Positions 52,383 to 60,686 of a DNA stretch of 64,000 nt are shown one piece after another. The translations under genes were made by a program, and so were the position numbers. The notes under the pieces are model-generated. The model saw only the letters and a list, made by a program, of their open reading frames with translations, was not told where the DNA came from and searched no databases. Position 1 is the first letter of the stretch, and each line of letters opens with the position of its first letter. Source of the stretch: Bacteroidales bacterium UBA6377. GTDB taxonomy: Bacteria; Bacteroidota; Bacteroidia; Bacteroidales; UBA932. The DNA is taken from positions 62,001-126,000 of the forward strand of contig DJQV01000024.1 in NCBI GenBank assembly GCA_002438805.1, given 5' to 3'.

Positions 52383-53909
52383 TTAATTTCGCATCGCAGC
52401 CTGGAAAGTCTTGTCCGTCTGGAGGAAAAGGTGATAATAGGCGTTGTCCCCGAGTTTGGAGTAGCGGCCCACAAGGGCGCGCACCTGAGTCATGATATAC
52501 TGCCTTTCTACCTCCCACTCCCCAGCCTTAGGCGCTATGCCGTCCTTCGTCTTGGCGAAGTCAAGAAATCGTTTCTCCGTGACAGCACTGTCCAGATATC
52601 CGAGCAGCTCTGAATAATCATCGATCTCCGACAGTTCCGCGCTGTGTGCGTCGAAGAACGCCGAGGCGAAACGCATGGCTGTGGCCTTGCGGCTGCATGC
52701 CACATAGAACTGCCCGGCGCGCGTGGTGTCCGCAGGCACGAACACATCCGGGAGGATGCCTCCGTTCTCCACCTTCATGCTGTCGGCGGTGACCATCTCG
52801 CCCTCATCATAGCGACGATAAATCTCATAATCATAGTCCTCTGAATAAGGCTTCTGTATGCACCGGCCCGAAGGCGTATAGAAGCGCGCCACTGTGATGC
52901 GCATCCCGGAACCGTCGTTGAAATAGAACGGCTCCTGCACAAGGCCCTTGCCGAATGAGCGGCGTCCCACTATGGTTGCCCTCCTGTTGTCCTGCAGGGC
53001 GCCGGCGAGAATCTCGCTCGAAGATGCCGTCCCTTCGTTGATAAGAAGTTTAAGCCCGATATCCTGCATGAACCCGTTTCCGTCAGCTTTGAAATCCTGT
53101 CGCTTGCGATGCGCCCCCTGCATATATACGATCTGTTCATCCTTATGCAGGAACATGTTGGAAAGGCTCAGCGCCTGATCGAGAAAACCGCCGGAGTTGT
53201 CCCTCAGATCCAGCACGAGGCTCTTCATGCCCGAAGAGAGCAGGCTTAGTGCGGATCTGGTAACCTCAGTGTCGGATGTGCGTGAAAACTTGGAGAGCCT
53301 CAGATACCCTGTGGTGTCGTCCACCATGAAGGCGGCGTCAACGGAGTGTGTCGGAATCTTGCCGCGGGTGATTTCAAACGGTATGTCCTCCCCTCCCCTG
53401 CGCACCGTGACCGTGACCTTGGAGCCTGCCCGGCCCTTGATGCGCCGCACCATGCTGTCCTGAGGGAAATTGACTCCGGCTATATTGGTGGAGTCCACTT
53501 TCAGCAGCCTGTCCCCGGGCCTTAGCCCGATCTTCTCGGAAGGCCCGCCGGGGATGACTTCTATCACCACAGCCGTGTCGTTGGGGACATTGAACTGTAT
53601 GCCTATCCCGTCGAAGTTGCCGGCAAGGCTCTCTTCCGTGGACTCAAGGGTCTGCGGAAGCATGTAGACCGAATGCGGGTCGAGCGCGGAAAGCGCCGCC
53701 GAGGCCACCTTGTCAGTCACTTTCTTGTGGTCTACGGTGTCCACATAGTTCTCGTCTATGCACTTGAGCACAAGGTCCACCTTCCTCCAGCCGGCTCCGC
53801 CGGCATCAAGGCGGTGGGATCGCCTTGAGATGCTCTGCACCGTGAGCACGCCAAGCACGCCCACGGCAATTCCGAGCGCCGCCACTATTATTGATGATGC
53901 GTTCTTCAT
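52383..53909 (-). CDS. S41-family C-terminal processing protease
   Basis: Periplasmic protease of the CtpA/Tsp group. 508 residues: N-terminal membrane segment (about 8-28), PDZ domain (about 95-180, FDGIGIQFNVPNDTAVVIEV), protease core with LVLDLRDNSGGFLDQAL near 235, the nucleophile Ser in NEGTASSSEIL (about 293) and the general-base Lys in RRSFGKGLVQ (about 320). An extra C-terminal region (about 390-508) is helical. Second-to-last of the operon. Confidence 0.93.
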   Translation of the reverse strand: MKNASSIIVAALGIAVGVLGVLTVQSISRRSHRLDAGGAGWRKVDLVLKCIDENYVDTVDHKKVTDKVASAALSALDPHSVYMLPQTLESTEESLAGNFDGIGIQFNVPNDTAVVIEVIPGGPSEKIGLRPGDRLLKVDSTNIAGVNFPQDSMVRRIKGRAGSKVTVTVRRGGEDIPFEITRGKIPTHSVDAAFMVDDTTGYLRLSKFSRTSDTEVTRSALSLLSSGMKSLVLDLRDNSGGFLDQALSLSNMFLHKDEQIVYMQGAHRKRQDFKADGNGFMQDIGLKLLINEGTASSSEILAGALQDNRRATIVGRRSFGKGLVQEPFYFNDGSGMRITVARFYTPSGRCIQKPYSEDYDYEIYRRYDEGEMVTADSMKVENGGILPDVFVPADTTRAGQFYVACSRKATAMRFASAFFDAHSAELSEIDDYSELLGYLDSAVTEKRFLDFAKTKDGIAPKAGEWEVERQYIMTQVRALVGRYSKLGDNAYYHLFLQTDKTFQAAMRN

Positions 53910-53913
53910 GTTC

Positions 53914-54318
53914 TCAATCTACTTTTTCCACTTCCACCCCGGCCTTGCGGAGAAGTTCCACCCCGTCGGTGAGCCTGTATTCGTCCCTGTATACAACCCG
54001 TTTTATCCCGGCCTGTATGATGAGTTTCGAGCACTCTATACATGGGGATGCTGTGACATAGAGCGTCGCGCCGTCGGAACTGTTGCCGGACTTGGCGACC
54101 TTCGTGATGGCGTTGGCCTCGGCGTGCAGCACATACGGTTTCGTGATGCCGTTCTCGTCCTCGCACACGTTCTCAAACCCGGAAGGGGTGCCGTTATAGC
54201 CGTCGGAGATGATCATCCTGTCCTTGACGAGCAGGGCTCCGACCTGACGGCGCTTGCAATAGGAATTTCCGGCCCAGATGGCGGCCATGGCTATGTATTT
54301 CTCGTCGAACCTGTTCAT
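53914..54318 (-). CDS. Deoxycytidylate (dCMP) deaminase
   Basis: Converts dCMP to dUMP for thymidylate synthesis. 134 residues. Zinc site: VLHAEANAI near 65-73 (His and catalytic Glu) and PCIECSKLI near 92 (two Cys). The YNGTPSGFENVCED segment is the dCMP-specific loop. Start codon overlaps the acyl-CoA ligase stop (TAATG). Confidence 0.92.
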   Translation of the reverse strand: MNRFDEKYIAMAAIWAGNSYCKRRQVGALLVKDRMIISDGYNGTPSGFENVCEDENGITKPYVLHAEANAITKVAKSGNSSDGATLYVTASPCIECSKLIIQAGIKRVVYRDEYRLTDGVELLRKAGVEVEKVD

Positions 54319-55976
54319 TATTTGTTTCTTTGATAGAGGTAGCGTTTGATGCTCTTCTTAGGCGTGCGTTCGAAATCCTCAGGCATGAACTCGATCTTGC
54401 GGATCTGGGCATAAGCCGGCAGGAGTTTGTTGATCTCCGGGAGGCCCGAGCTGAGCCTGGACTCAAGTTCCTCACCGCTCATGCCGTCCATCTCGGCCTG
54501 ATGGTAGTCCGGGTAGATCAGGGCTGTGAGCCCACCCTTGTCCTCGACCACCAGGGACTCTATGACATAGGTGACATTGTTGATCACGGCCTCGAGTTCC
54601 TCGGGGTAGATGTTCTGGCCCGACGGGCCGAGCACCATGCACTTGGAGCGGCCTCGAAGGTAGAGGTAGCCGTCGTTGTCAATCACCCCTATGTCTCCGG
54701 TCTTGAACCAGTTGTCGTTGGTGAACGCGGCACGTGTGGCCTCTTTGTTCTTGTAGTATCCGAGGAAGACGTTGTCGCCCTTGACCTGCACCTCACCTGG
54801 CTCCTTGTGCGGATTTTTGGAATCGATGCGGATCTTGCAACCGTTGATGGCCATCCCGCAGGAGCCCCTGCGGGCTTTCCACCACTTCGCGTAAGTGATG
54901 AGAGGGGCGCACTCGGTCATGCCGTAGCCTACCGTGAACGGGAAATGGATCTTGCGCATGAATTTCTCGACCTCGGGGTTGAACGCCGCACCGCCCAGGA
55001 TCACCTCCTCGAAGCGTCCGCCGAAAGCATCGATCATGGCATTGCGTATCTTCTTGAGGACGAACTGGTCGAGGATCGGTATCCGCATGAAAGCCTTGTT
55101 GCGGTCCACCACAGGCTTTATCTGGCTCTTGTAGAGTTTCTCGATGATGAGAGGCACGGCTATGATGATGTCCGGATGGATCTCGGAGAATGCCTTCATT
55201 ATCACCTTAGGGCTCGGGGTGCGGGTGAGGAAGTGGACATGGGCGCCGATTGTCATTTCGAAGAGGAACTCGAACATCATCCCGTACATGTGGGCGGACG
55301 GGAGCATGGCCACGACTTCAGACTCGCAGTTCATCTGCGGCTCAGCCACATTGGCCGCAAACCAGATATTGCACCAGAGGGCTCTATACGGGATCATCAC
55401 ACCCTTGGAGAAGCCGGAAGTGCCTGAGGTATAATTGATAAGCGCCAGTTCCTCCGGCTTGTCCTCCACATAGCTGACATCCTCCGGTCTAAATCCTTCC
55501 GGATACAGGCTCTTGAATGTCCTGGTAAGGTTTTCCCTGACTTCCACGCAATTGGCACTGCGGGAATAGATGAAATTGAGGGTATTCATCTGCACTATCA
55601 CTTCGAGACCCGGCATCTCGCTCTCGGAAAGGCCTTCCCAGATGACCTCGTCCACGAAGAAGACCTTGGCTTCCGAATGATTGACAAGGTAATGGATATT
55701 TTCCGGCTTGAACTCGTGCAGAATCGGCACCGGCACCGCACCATAAGTCATTGAGGCCAGGAAGCACACGCCCCAGTTGGCCTGGTTGCGGGAGCAGAGG
55801 GCCACCTTGTCGCCCTTTTTGAGCCCGCACTGCTCGAATGCGATCTGAAGATAGCGGATGCGCTCCGCGAGATTCCTGTATCTGAGGGTTGCACCCTGGT
55901 AGTTGGACAGGGCGTCGCGGTCCCAGTTCTCCTTGATGCTCTTCTCTATGAGTTTGTTTACAGACTTGAATTCCAT
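54318..55976 (-). CDS. AMP-forming acyl-CoA synthetase (long-chain fatty acid type)
   Basis: Activates fatty acids to acyl-AMP and acyl-CoA. 552 residues from ATG 55976; the frame extends to 56132 but that part is the antisense-like tail of the next gene. Motifs: INYTSGTSGFSKGV near 185 (ATP loop), VGYGMTECAPLI near 345, WFKTGDIGVID near 420 and KKSIKRYLY at the end (catalytic Lys). It starts inside the 3' end of the preceding lipoprotein gene by 19 nt. Confidence 0.93.
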   Translation of the reverse strand: MEFKSVNKLIEKSIKENWDRDALSNYQGATLRYRNLAERIRYLQIAFEQCGLKKGDKVALCSRNQANWGVCFLASMTYGAVPVPILHEFKPENIHYLVNHSEAKVFFVDEVIWEGLSESEMPGLEVIVQMNTLNFIYSRSANCVEVRENLTRTFKSLYPEGFRPEDVSYVEDKPEELALINYTSGTSGFSKGVMIPYRALWCNIWFAANVAEPQMNCESEVVAMLPSAHMYGMMFEFLFEMTIGAHVHFLTRTPSPKVIMKAFSEIHPDIIIAVPLIIEKLYKSQIKPVVDRNKAFMRIPILDQFVLKKIRNAMIDAFGGRFEEVILGGAAFNPEVEKFMRKIHFPFTVGYGMTECAPLITYAKWWKARRGSCGMAINGCKIRIDSKNPHKEPGEVQVKGDNVFLGYYKNKEATRAAFTNDNWFKTGDIGVIDNDGYLYLRGRSKCMVLGPSGQNIYPEELEAVINNVTYVIESLVVEDKGGLTALIYPDYHQAEMDGMSGEELESRLSSGLPEINKLLPAYAQIRKIEFMPEDFERTPKKSIKRYLYQRNK

Positions 55977-57229
55977 ATTTTCATTCCTTTTTTGTTCCAG
56001 ACCATATAATATCCCGAATAATACAGCACAAAATGGCTGGCCTTCCCGGGCCAGAGGCTGTCTTTGTTGATCTCTTCTCGCAGGACAAGCTCTTCCACGG
56101 CCTCCCTGCTGCCGATGGCGTACCAGCCGCACACGACGGCGCGGCAGGAGTCGTCCGGCAGGGCGAAAGCCTCTCCATACAAGGCCTGGATGAAGCCCCG
56201 GTACGGATTATCCTCCACTCCACTCATGGCGGCAGCCTTGCGCGGGCGCAGCAGCACCGCAGCCTTCCCGTCCCAGCGCACAAGGGCGATTTCCGCAGCA
56301 TCCAACTCCTTCTCCCAATTGAGAGGATCCTTGCCGGAAGCCGACTTCAGAGCCGCAAGATGACGCCTGTACGCTGTCAGCTTGACAGATGCGTCCATAT
56401 ACCTCTCATAAGCCTCGCGCATCTGAGGCTGCACAAGAGGAAGCGCAAGGGCAAGATCGACGCTGTCCGGGAGGACCTCCCCAAGACGGCTTCCCTCCAC
56501 CGGAAGCGAAGACAGGACATTGACGAAATAAGAGTCGGCACTCCCCTGCACCGTGCTGACACTGTAGGAATCATCGCCATCGGGTACAAGCACCGTCCAG
56601 TCCGCGGCCTTATGAAGAAAAGCGGCAAGACTCCTTGACGGAAAAGCACCTCCGAGAAATCCCTTGGGGATAAGATACCCGGCACCGGAATTACGCAATA
56701 TGATGAAATCCTCTCCCGAGGTATGCGCTGCCGCATCAAGGAACCCCGGTGCATCAAGCACGGAACCTCCGTTGCCCAGATGGCGCCTGAGCGCGGCCAT
56801 CTGGGATTCCGAAGCGGTAAAAGTCAGGAACCCTTGTCTCCCCGAGGCCGCATCTGGAGCGGAATATGCCGCAAAAACACCCTTGCGCCCGGCTTCCCGG
56901 AGAGCGGAAGTGACTGCACGGGAGGAGTCCCTCTCCCCGGTTCCTATCGTCAGAGACGGGACGAGGGAGCCGTTGTAACTCATCGAGAGCACAGCCGGCC
57001 GGGAGCGGAAAGCCTTGAGATCCAGGCTGCGGAGCCTGTCGGCGGAATCCAGCCGTGCAAGGGCGTCAGAACTCTCCGAAACGCAGAAGACAGCAAGCGC
57101 GTCTGACGGCACCGCACGCAGAAGATCAGGAAGTTCCTCGGGGCTTCGCCCCTCCCCGCCGCCCCCGCCGCATCCGGCAAGCAGGACGACAAACAGCAAG
57201 CATGCGTATATCAGACTTTTTTTGCACAT
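55958..57229 (-). CDS. Lipoprotein of unknown function
   Basis: 423 residues, lipoprotein signal (MCKKSLIYACLLFVVLLAGC, Cys 20) followed by a Gly-rich spacer. The body has alternating beta and helix patterns, with segments (VPSDALAVFCVSES near 40, WTVLVPDGDDSYSVST near 215) that resemble the DUF3352/DUF4836-type envelope proteins, but I would not name it firmly. First gene of the operon and driven by the -7 box at 57236. The operon mixes lipid, nucleotide and proteolysis genes; a common role is not evident. Confidence 0.7.
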   Translation of the reverse strand: MCKKSLIYACLLFVVLLAGCGGGGGEGRSPEELPDLLRAVPSDALAVFCVSESSDALARLDSADRLRSLDLKAFRSRPAVLSMSYNGSLVPSLTIGTGERDSSRAVTSALREAGRKGVFAAYSAPDAASGRQGFLTFTASESQMAALRRHLGNGGSVLDAPGFLDAAAHTSGEDFIILRNSGAGYLIPKGFLGGAFPSRSLAAFLHKAADWTVLVPDGDDSYSVSTVQGSADSYFVNVLSSLPVEGSRLGEVLPDSVDLALALPLVQPQMREAYERYMDASVKLTAYRRHLAALKSASGKDPLNWEKELDAAEIALVRWDGKAAVLLRPRKAAAMSGVEDNPYRGFIQALYGEAFALPDDSCRAVVCGWYAIGSREAVEELVLREEINKDSLWPGKASHFVLYYSGYYMVWNKKGMKIWNSSL

Positions 57230-57235
57230 ATCTTA

Positions 57236-57243
57236 CAAAGATA
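57236..57243 (-). promoter_or_regulatory. -7 box (TATCTTTG, minus strand) of the five-gene operon
   Basis: Reverse complement CAAAGATA at 57236-57243, an exact match, 6 nt before the minus-strand ATG at 57229, so near-leaderless. Confidence 0.6.
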
Positions 57244-57279
57244 AGAAATATTTGGATTATGATTTTTTAAAGAAATCCG

Positions 57280-57287
57280 TAACTTTG
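57280..57287 (+). promoter_or_regulatory. -7 box (TAACTTTG) of typA
   Basis: Exact TAnnTTTG match, 76 nt before ATG 57364. The leader (about 57294-57363) is GC-rich and without a clear structure. Confidence 0.5.
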
Positions 57288-57363
57288 CGCGTTTATTGGG
57301 TCCGCTCCCTGCCGAAACACATGCCGCCAAGTTGCGGGCCTGAAGCTGAAGCATCAGAAGATT

Positions 57364-59169
57364 ATGCAGGAAATACGAAATATAGCGATCATCGCCCACG
57401 TCGACCACGGCAAGACGACTCTCGTCGACAGAATGATTTATCAGGCAAACCTTGTACGCCAGCCTGAAAATCTCGGGCAGCTGATCCTTGACAACAACGA
57501 CCTCGAGCGCGAGCGTGGCATCACCATCCTTGCCAAGAACGTGTCCGTCACCTACAAAGGCGTCAAAATCAACATCATAGATACTCCTGGGCACAGCGAC
57601 TTCGGAGGTGAGGTGGAGCGTGTGCTCAACATGTCCGACGGCGTGCTGCTGCTCGTGGACGCGTTTGAGGGCTGCATGCCGCAGACACGTTTCGTGCTTC
57701 AGAAAGCTCTCCAGCTCGGCAAAAAGCCTATTGTCGTCATCAACAAGGTGGACAAGCCCAACTGCCGCCCGGACGAGGTGCAGGAAGAGGTGTTCGACCT
57801 GATGTGCAACCTCAACGCCACGGACGACCAGCTCGACTTCGCCACAGTCTACGGTTCGGCAAAGCAGGGATGGATGTCCCTCGACTGGAGAAAGCCTACC
57901 ACCGACATCACCCCGCTTCTCGACACCATCCTCAAGGAGATTCCAGCCCCGCCTATGGTGGAGGGCACTCCGCAGATGCTCATAACATCCTTGGAATACT
58001 CTCCTTATGTGGGCCGCATCGCCATAGGAAGGGTATCCAGAGGGACGCTGCACACCGGACAGCCGATCAGCCTGTGCAAAAGATATGATGTGGTGCAGAA
58101 GCAGAAAATCAAGCAGCTCATGGTATTCGAAGGTCTCGGCAAGACAAACGTCGATGAAGTGAACTGCGGAGACATCTGCGCAGTGGTCGGACTTGACGGC
58201 TTCGAAATCGGCGACACCATAGCGGATTTCGAGCACCCGGAGGCGCTCGCCCCTATCGCCATCGACGAGCCTACGATGAGCATGCTCTTCACCATCAACA
58301 ACTCCCCGTTCTTCGGAAGGGACGGCAAGTTCGTGACATCAAGGCATCTCAAGGAGAGGCTCGAAAAAGAACTTGAAAAAAACCTCGCCCTGCGCGTAAA
58401 GCCGGGCCTCACCGCCGACTCGTTCATAGTATACGGACGCGGCGTGCTGCATCTCTCGGTGCTCATAGAGACCATGCGCCGCGAGGGGTTCGAGCTTCAG
58501 GTAGGCCAGCCTAAAGTGCTTGACAAGACAATCGGAGGCCAGAGATGCGAGCCTATCGAGGAACTCTCCATCGAAGTGCCTGAGCAGTTCGTGGGCGCCG
58601 CCATTGAGATCGCCACACGCCGCAAGGGAGCCCTCATCCACATGGAGCCGCGCGGAGACCGTACTCTGCTTGAATTTGAGATCCCGACCAGAGGCCTCAT
58701 GGGGCTTCGTTCCAACCTGCTGACAGCCAGTCAGGGAGAGGCTATCGTCGCCCACCGTTTCAAAGAATACCAGCCATTCAAAGGCGAGATCGAGCGCCGC
58801 AACAACGGCTCTCTTGTCTCTCTCGAAACCGGACAGGCCATCGCCTACTCCATGAACAAGCTTCTTGACCGCGGCCGCTTCTTCGTTGAGCCGGGGGACG
58901 AGATCTATGCAGGGGAGGTGATCGGGGAACACACCCGCGAGCGCGACCTCAACATCAACATCTGCAAGACCAAGAAACTCACCAACGTCCGCGCCGCAGG
59001 CTCCGACGAGAAGATCGTGCTTCCTCCGGCCATCAAATTCTCCCTTGAAGAGGCTCTCGAATACATCCAGGAGGACGAACTCGTGGAAGTGACCCCTCAT
59101 CACATGAGAATACGCAAGATTCTGCTCGATCCGATCGCCAGAAAAAGAAATAGCGATAACGAAGATTGA
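57364..59169 (+). CDS. typA: Translational GTPase TypA/BipA
   Basis: Ribosome-binding GTPase that helps large-subunit assembly and stress adaptation. 601 residues. G1 AHVDHGKTTL at 11-20, switch region GITILAKN, G3 DTPGHSDFGGEV near 75, G4 NKVDKPN near 130. Domain II and EF-G-like domains follow, and the BipA-specific C-terminal domain is complete (NVRAAGSDEKIVLPPAI near 545). The stop overlaps the frame of the DUF177 gene. Confidence 0.96.
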   Translation: MQEIRNIAIIAHVDHGKTTLVDRMIYQANLVRQPENLGQLILDNNDLERERGITILAKNVSVTYKGVKINIIDTPGHSDFGGEVERVLNMSDGVLLLVDAFEGCMPQTRFVLQKALQLGKKPIVVINKVDKPNCRPDEVQEEVFDLMCNLNATDDQLDFATVYGSAKQGWMSLDWRKPTTDITPLLDTILKEIPAPPMVEGTPQMLITSLEYSPYVGRIAIGRVSRGTLHTGQPISLCKRYDVVQKQKIKQLMVFEGLGKTNVDEVNCGDICAVVGLDGFEIGDTIADFEHPEALAPIAIDEPTMSMLFTINNSPFFGRDGKFVTSRHLKERLEKELEKNLALRVKPGLTADSFIVYGRGVLHLSVLIETMRREGFELQVGQPKVLDKTIGGQRCEPIEELSIEVPEQFVGAAIEIATRRKGALIHMEPRGDRTLLEFEIPTRGLMGLRSNLLTASQGEAIVAHRFKEYQPFKGEIERRNNGSLVSLETGQAIAYSMNKLLDRGRFFVEPGDEIYAGEVIGEHTRERDLNINICKTKKLTNVRAAGSDEKIVLPPAIKFSLEEALEYIQEDELVEVTPHHMRIRKILLDPIARKRNSDNED

Positions 59170-59579
59170 TAATAGTAAAAAAATTGTTAACTTTGCAACC
59201 CTTTGTAGTCAGTCTGCCCGATTTGGGCAGCGGCCCGAAGCTCTACGAGTGGAAGGCCGGACGGGAGTTCTTTGACACTTTCGGCAACACCGAAATCCTT
59301 GATGCAGATTTGGTTGTGACCGCTGAAGTCTCCGGAAGGGGACTTACGGTCAAGGCGGACTGCAAGATTCACGGCAGCGTGACAGTCGCCTGCGACCGAT
59401 GCCTCGAGGATCTGGTGATACCGGTGGACACATCTTTTGAGGAAACTTACACTCCGGAATCCGGAGAACTGGACTTGAGTCAGGACGTCTACGACTATGC
59501 CTGCACGTCCCTCCCCCTCCAGAGAGTCCACCCGGAAGGAGAATGCAACATTGAGACTACGAAGTATTTGAGTGAATAA
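59166..59579 (+). CDS. DUF177/YceD-family protein
   Basis: Small conserved protein, partner of rpmF in most bacteria and linked to 23S rRNA or ribosome assembly. About 137 residues. GRGLTVKADCKIHGSVTVACDRCLEDLVIPV near 50-80 has the two Cys of the CxxC motif. No ATG or GTG exists in frame near the start. TTG 59166 overlaps the typA stop (TTGA); TTG 59184 and TTG 59193 are other options, and the conserved FVVSLPDL stretch needs a start at or before 59193. A -7 box TAACTTTG lies at 59188-59195. Confidence 0.8.
   Translation: MIIVKKLLTLQPFVVSLPDLGSGPKLYEWKAGREFFDTFGNTEILDADLVVTAEVSGRGLTVKADCKIHGSVTVACDRCLEDLVIPVDTSFEETYTPESGELDLSQDVYDYACTSLPLQRVHPEGECNIETTKYLSE
59188..59195 (+). promoter_or_regulatory. 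Candidate -7 box (TAACTTTG) for rpmF, inside the DUF177 gene
   Basis: Exact TAnnTTTG match. If used, the message would start near 59202, after the likely DUF177 start codons, so it would serve mainly rpmF or a shorter DUF177 product. Confidence 0.4.
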
Positions 59580-59598
59580 ATATTTAAAAGAATAAAAA

Positions 59599-59781
59599 AT
59601 GGCACATCCGAAACACAAACTTTCAAAGCAGCGCAGGGACAAGCGTCGTACCCACGACTTCGCTCCGGTTCCTACCCTTGCTACCTGCCCCAACTGCGGC
59701 GCTACAGTGATGTATCATCGTGTATGCCCGGAGTGCGGTTACTACAGAGGCCGTCAGATCATCGTCAAGAACGCTGAGTAA
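59599..59781 (+). CDS. rpmF: 50S ribosomal protein L32
   Basis: 60 residues. N-terminal basic region MAHPKHKLSKQRRDKRRTH and a zinc ribbon with CPNC at about 30-33 and CPEC at about 43-46, so the C+ (zinc-binding) form. Follows DUF177 by 19 nt, as in most bacteria. The tRNA-Arg gene begins 18 nt after its stop. Confidence 0.97.
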   Translation: MAHPKHKLSKQRRDKRRTHDFAPVPTLATCPNCGATVMYHRVCPECGYYRGRQIIVKNAE

Positions 59782-59799
59782 GACACCGGCCTTGTGCGC

Positions 59800-59874
59800 G
59801 GTCCCTTAGTTCAACGGATAGAACGAAGGTTTCCTAAACCTTAAATACAGGTTCGATTCCTGTAGGGACTACCA
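59800..59874 (+). tRNA. tRNA-Arg (anticodon CCT)
   Basis: Acceptor stem GGTCCCT (59800-59806) pairs with AGGGACT (59864-59870) with one G-T pair at the end. D arm GTTC/GAAC, anticodon stem AAGGT/ACCTT around the loop TTCCTAA (anticodon CCT), five-nt variable loop, T arm ACAGG/CCTGT with TTCGATT. CCA is encoded at 59872-59874. Followed at once by a strong terminator. Confidence 0.95.
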
Positions 59875-59875
59875 G

Positions 59876-59916
59876 ACAGAAGCCACGGAACGACATCGTT
59901 CCGTGGCTTCTGTTTT
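59876..59916 (+). terminator. Long perfect hairpin terminator after tRNA-Arg
   Basis: Seventeen-base-pair perfect stem: 59876-59892 with 59897-59913, loop ACAT, followed by TTTT. It ends the rpmF/tRNA transcript. The stem is unusually long for a simple terminator. Confidence 0.85.
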
Positions 59917-59969
59917 ATCATGACCTGTTAGTGACCTTTCTTTCGGACGACAAAGCCTGCGGAGTGCAC

Positions 59970-59995
59970 AAAAAAGGCCGACCTTCCGGTCAGCC
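59970..59995 (-). terminator. Terminator of tRNA-Leu (minus strand)
   Basis: On the minus strand GGCTGACC and GGTCGGCC form an 8-bp stem (one G-T pair) with loop GGAA, followed by six T (A-run at 59970-59975 as written). It lies 8 nt beyond the 3' end of tRNA-Leu. Confidence 0.75.
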
Positions 59996-60003
59996 CCTTT
60001 CTG

Positions 60004-60086
60004 TGCGCGGGATGAGAGTCGAACTCACACGTCGCAATTGACACTAGCTCCTGAAACTAGCGCGTCTACCATTTCGCCACCCGCGC
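60004..60086 (-). tRNA. tRNA-Leu (anticodon CAG)
   Basis: On the minus strand: acceptor GCGCGGG/CCCGCGC, D arm, anticodon stem CTAGT/GCTAG around TTCAGGA (anticodon CAG), long variable arm as in leucine tRNAs, T arm with GTTCGACTC, discriminator A. No encoded CCA. 83 nt. Confidence 0.94.
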
Positions 60087-60105
60087 CCGGTTTGGTAATG
60101 GAGTG

Positions 60106-60113
60106 CAAATATA
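60106..60113 (-). promoter_or_regulatory. -7 box (TATATTTG, minus strand) of tRNA-Leu
   Basis: Reverse complement CAAATATA at 60106-60113, about 19 nt upstream of the tRNA 5' end and 8 nt past the stop of the 186-residue gene, so the tRNA has its own start. Confidence 0.55.
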
Positions 60114-60121
60114 CAACTTTT

Positions 60122-60682
60122 TCAGAAAATATACGACAGTGCAAGCATTATGTCTGAAGGCAGGATGAAATATTTTCTTCCCTCATCGATTTTCCGACCG
60201 CAAGTCGGGCAGGAGTAGGTTTTGTATATGTCATATCCGGACCAAACACCGGCACCGATATCTATATTCAGTTTCGGGGAAAGCATATAGGTATAACCTA
60301 TGCCGAGACTCCCGCCGAAGCGGTCGCCCTCTGAAGTCAAAGGCGATGACAGTCCCCCTTCATTATATTCCTGATACCTCACGGCGCCAGACAGCCACCA
60401 GCCGGAAAATATATGCCAGGGCCAGTACCTCGCGCCTCCGCTTACGGAGCGCTGCCGCTTCTGGGCCGTATTGTCACTGTCAGGGTTGAACGTGAACGGG
60501 TTGTACTTCACCCCGGCGACAAGACTCCAATGACGTGCGATGCCATAAGAAGCCTCAAGGTTCAGAGTGCCGAGATCCGCATAGTCGGCAAGGTTTGTGG
60601 AGACAGAGAATTCCTGCGCCTCTGCATGGTGCATGAAGCAGGCCAGTACTGCCAAAGTAATTGATGTGATTATTTTTTTCAT
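60122..60682 (-). CDS. DUF3575-like outer-membrane protein
   Basis: 186 residues, signal peptide (MKKIITSITLAVLACFMHHAEA). Eight or so aromatic beta strands ending in LALSYIF. The pattern NLADYADLGTLNLEASYGIARHWSLVAGVKYNPF (about 30-65) is that of DUF3575 proteins. Two Cys pairs in the last loop (SCPTCGRK, about 153-158) are unusual and look like a small metal or disulfide site. Lies 4 nt behind the metallopeptidase-like lipoprotein gene in the same direction, probably one operon. Confidence 0.78.
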   Translation of the reverse strand: MKKIITSITLAVLACFMHHAEAQEFSVSTNLADYADLGTLNLEASYGIARHWSLVAGVKYNPFTFNPDSDNTAQKRQRSVSGGARYWPWHIFSGWWLSGAVRYQEYNEGGLSSPLTSEGDRFGGSLGIGYTYMLSPKLNIDIGAGVWSGYDIYKTYSCPTCGRKIDEGRKYFILPSDIMLALSYIF

Positions 60683-60686
60683 TTTT

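Noticed and set aside
51141..52613. A 490-codon open frame on the plus strand
   Set aside because: It is antisense to the K+/H+ antiporter, has no start signal or recognisable domain and is rich in His, Arg and Gln as expected from the complement of membrane-protein codons.
54330..55427. A 365-codon open frame on the plus strand
   Set aside because: Antisense to the acyl-CoA synthetase gene, whose motifs are complete.
59801..59871. tRNA-Arg starting at 59801
   Set aside because: That choice leaves a T-T mismatch at the base of the acceptor stem; starting at 59800 gives seven pairs, standard T8-A9, and an encoded CCA.
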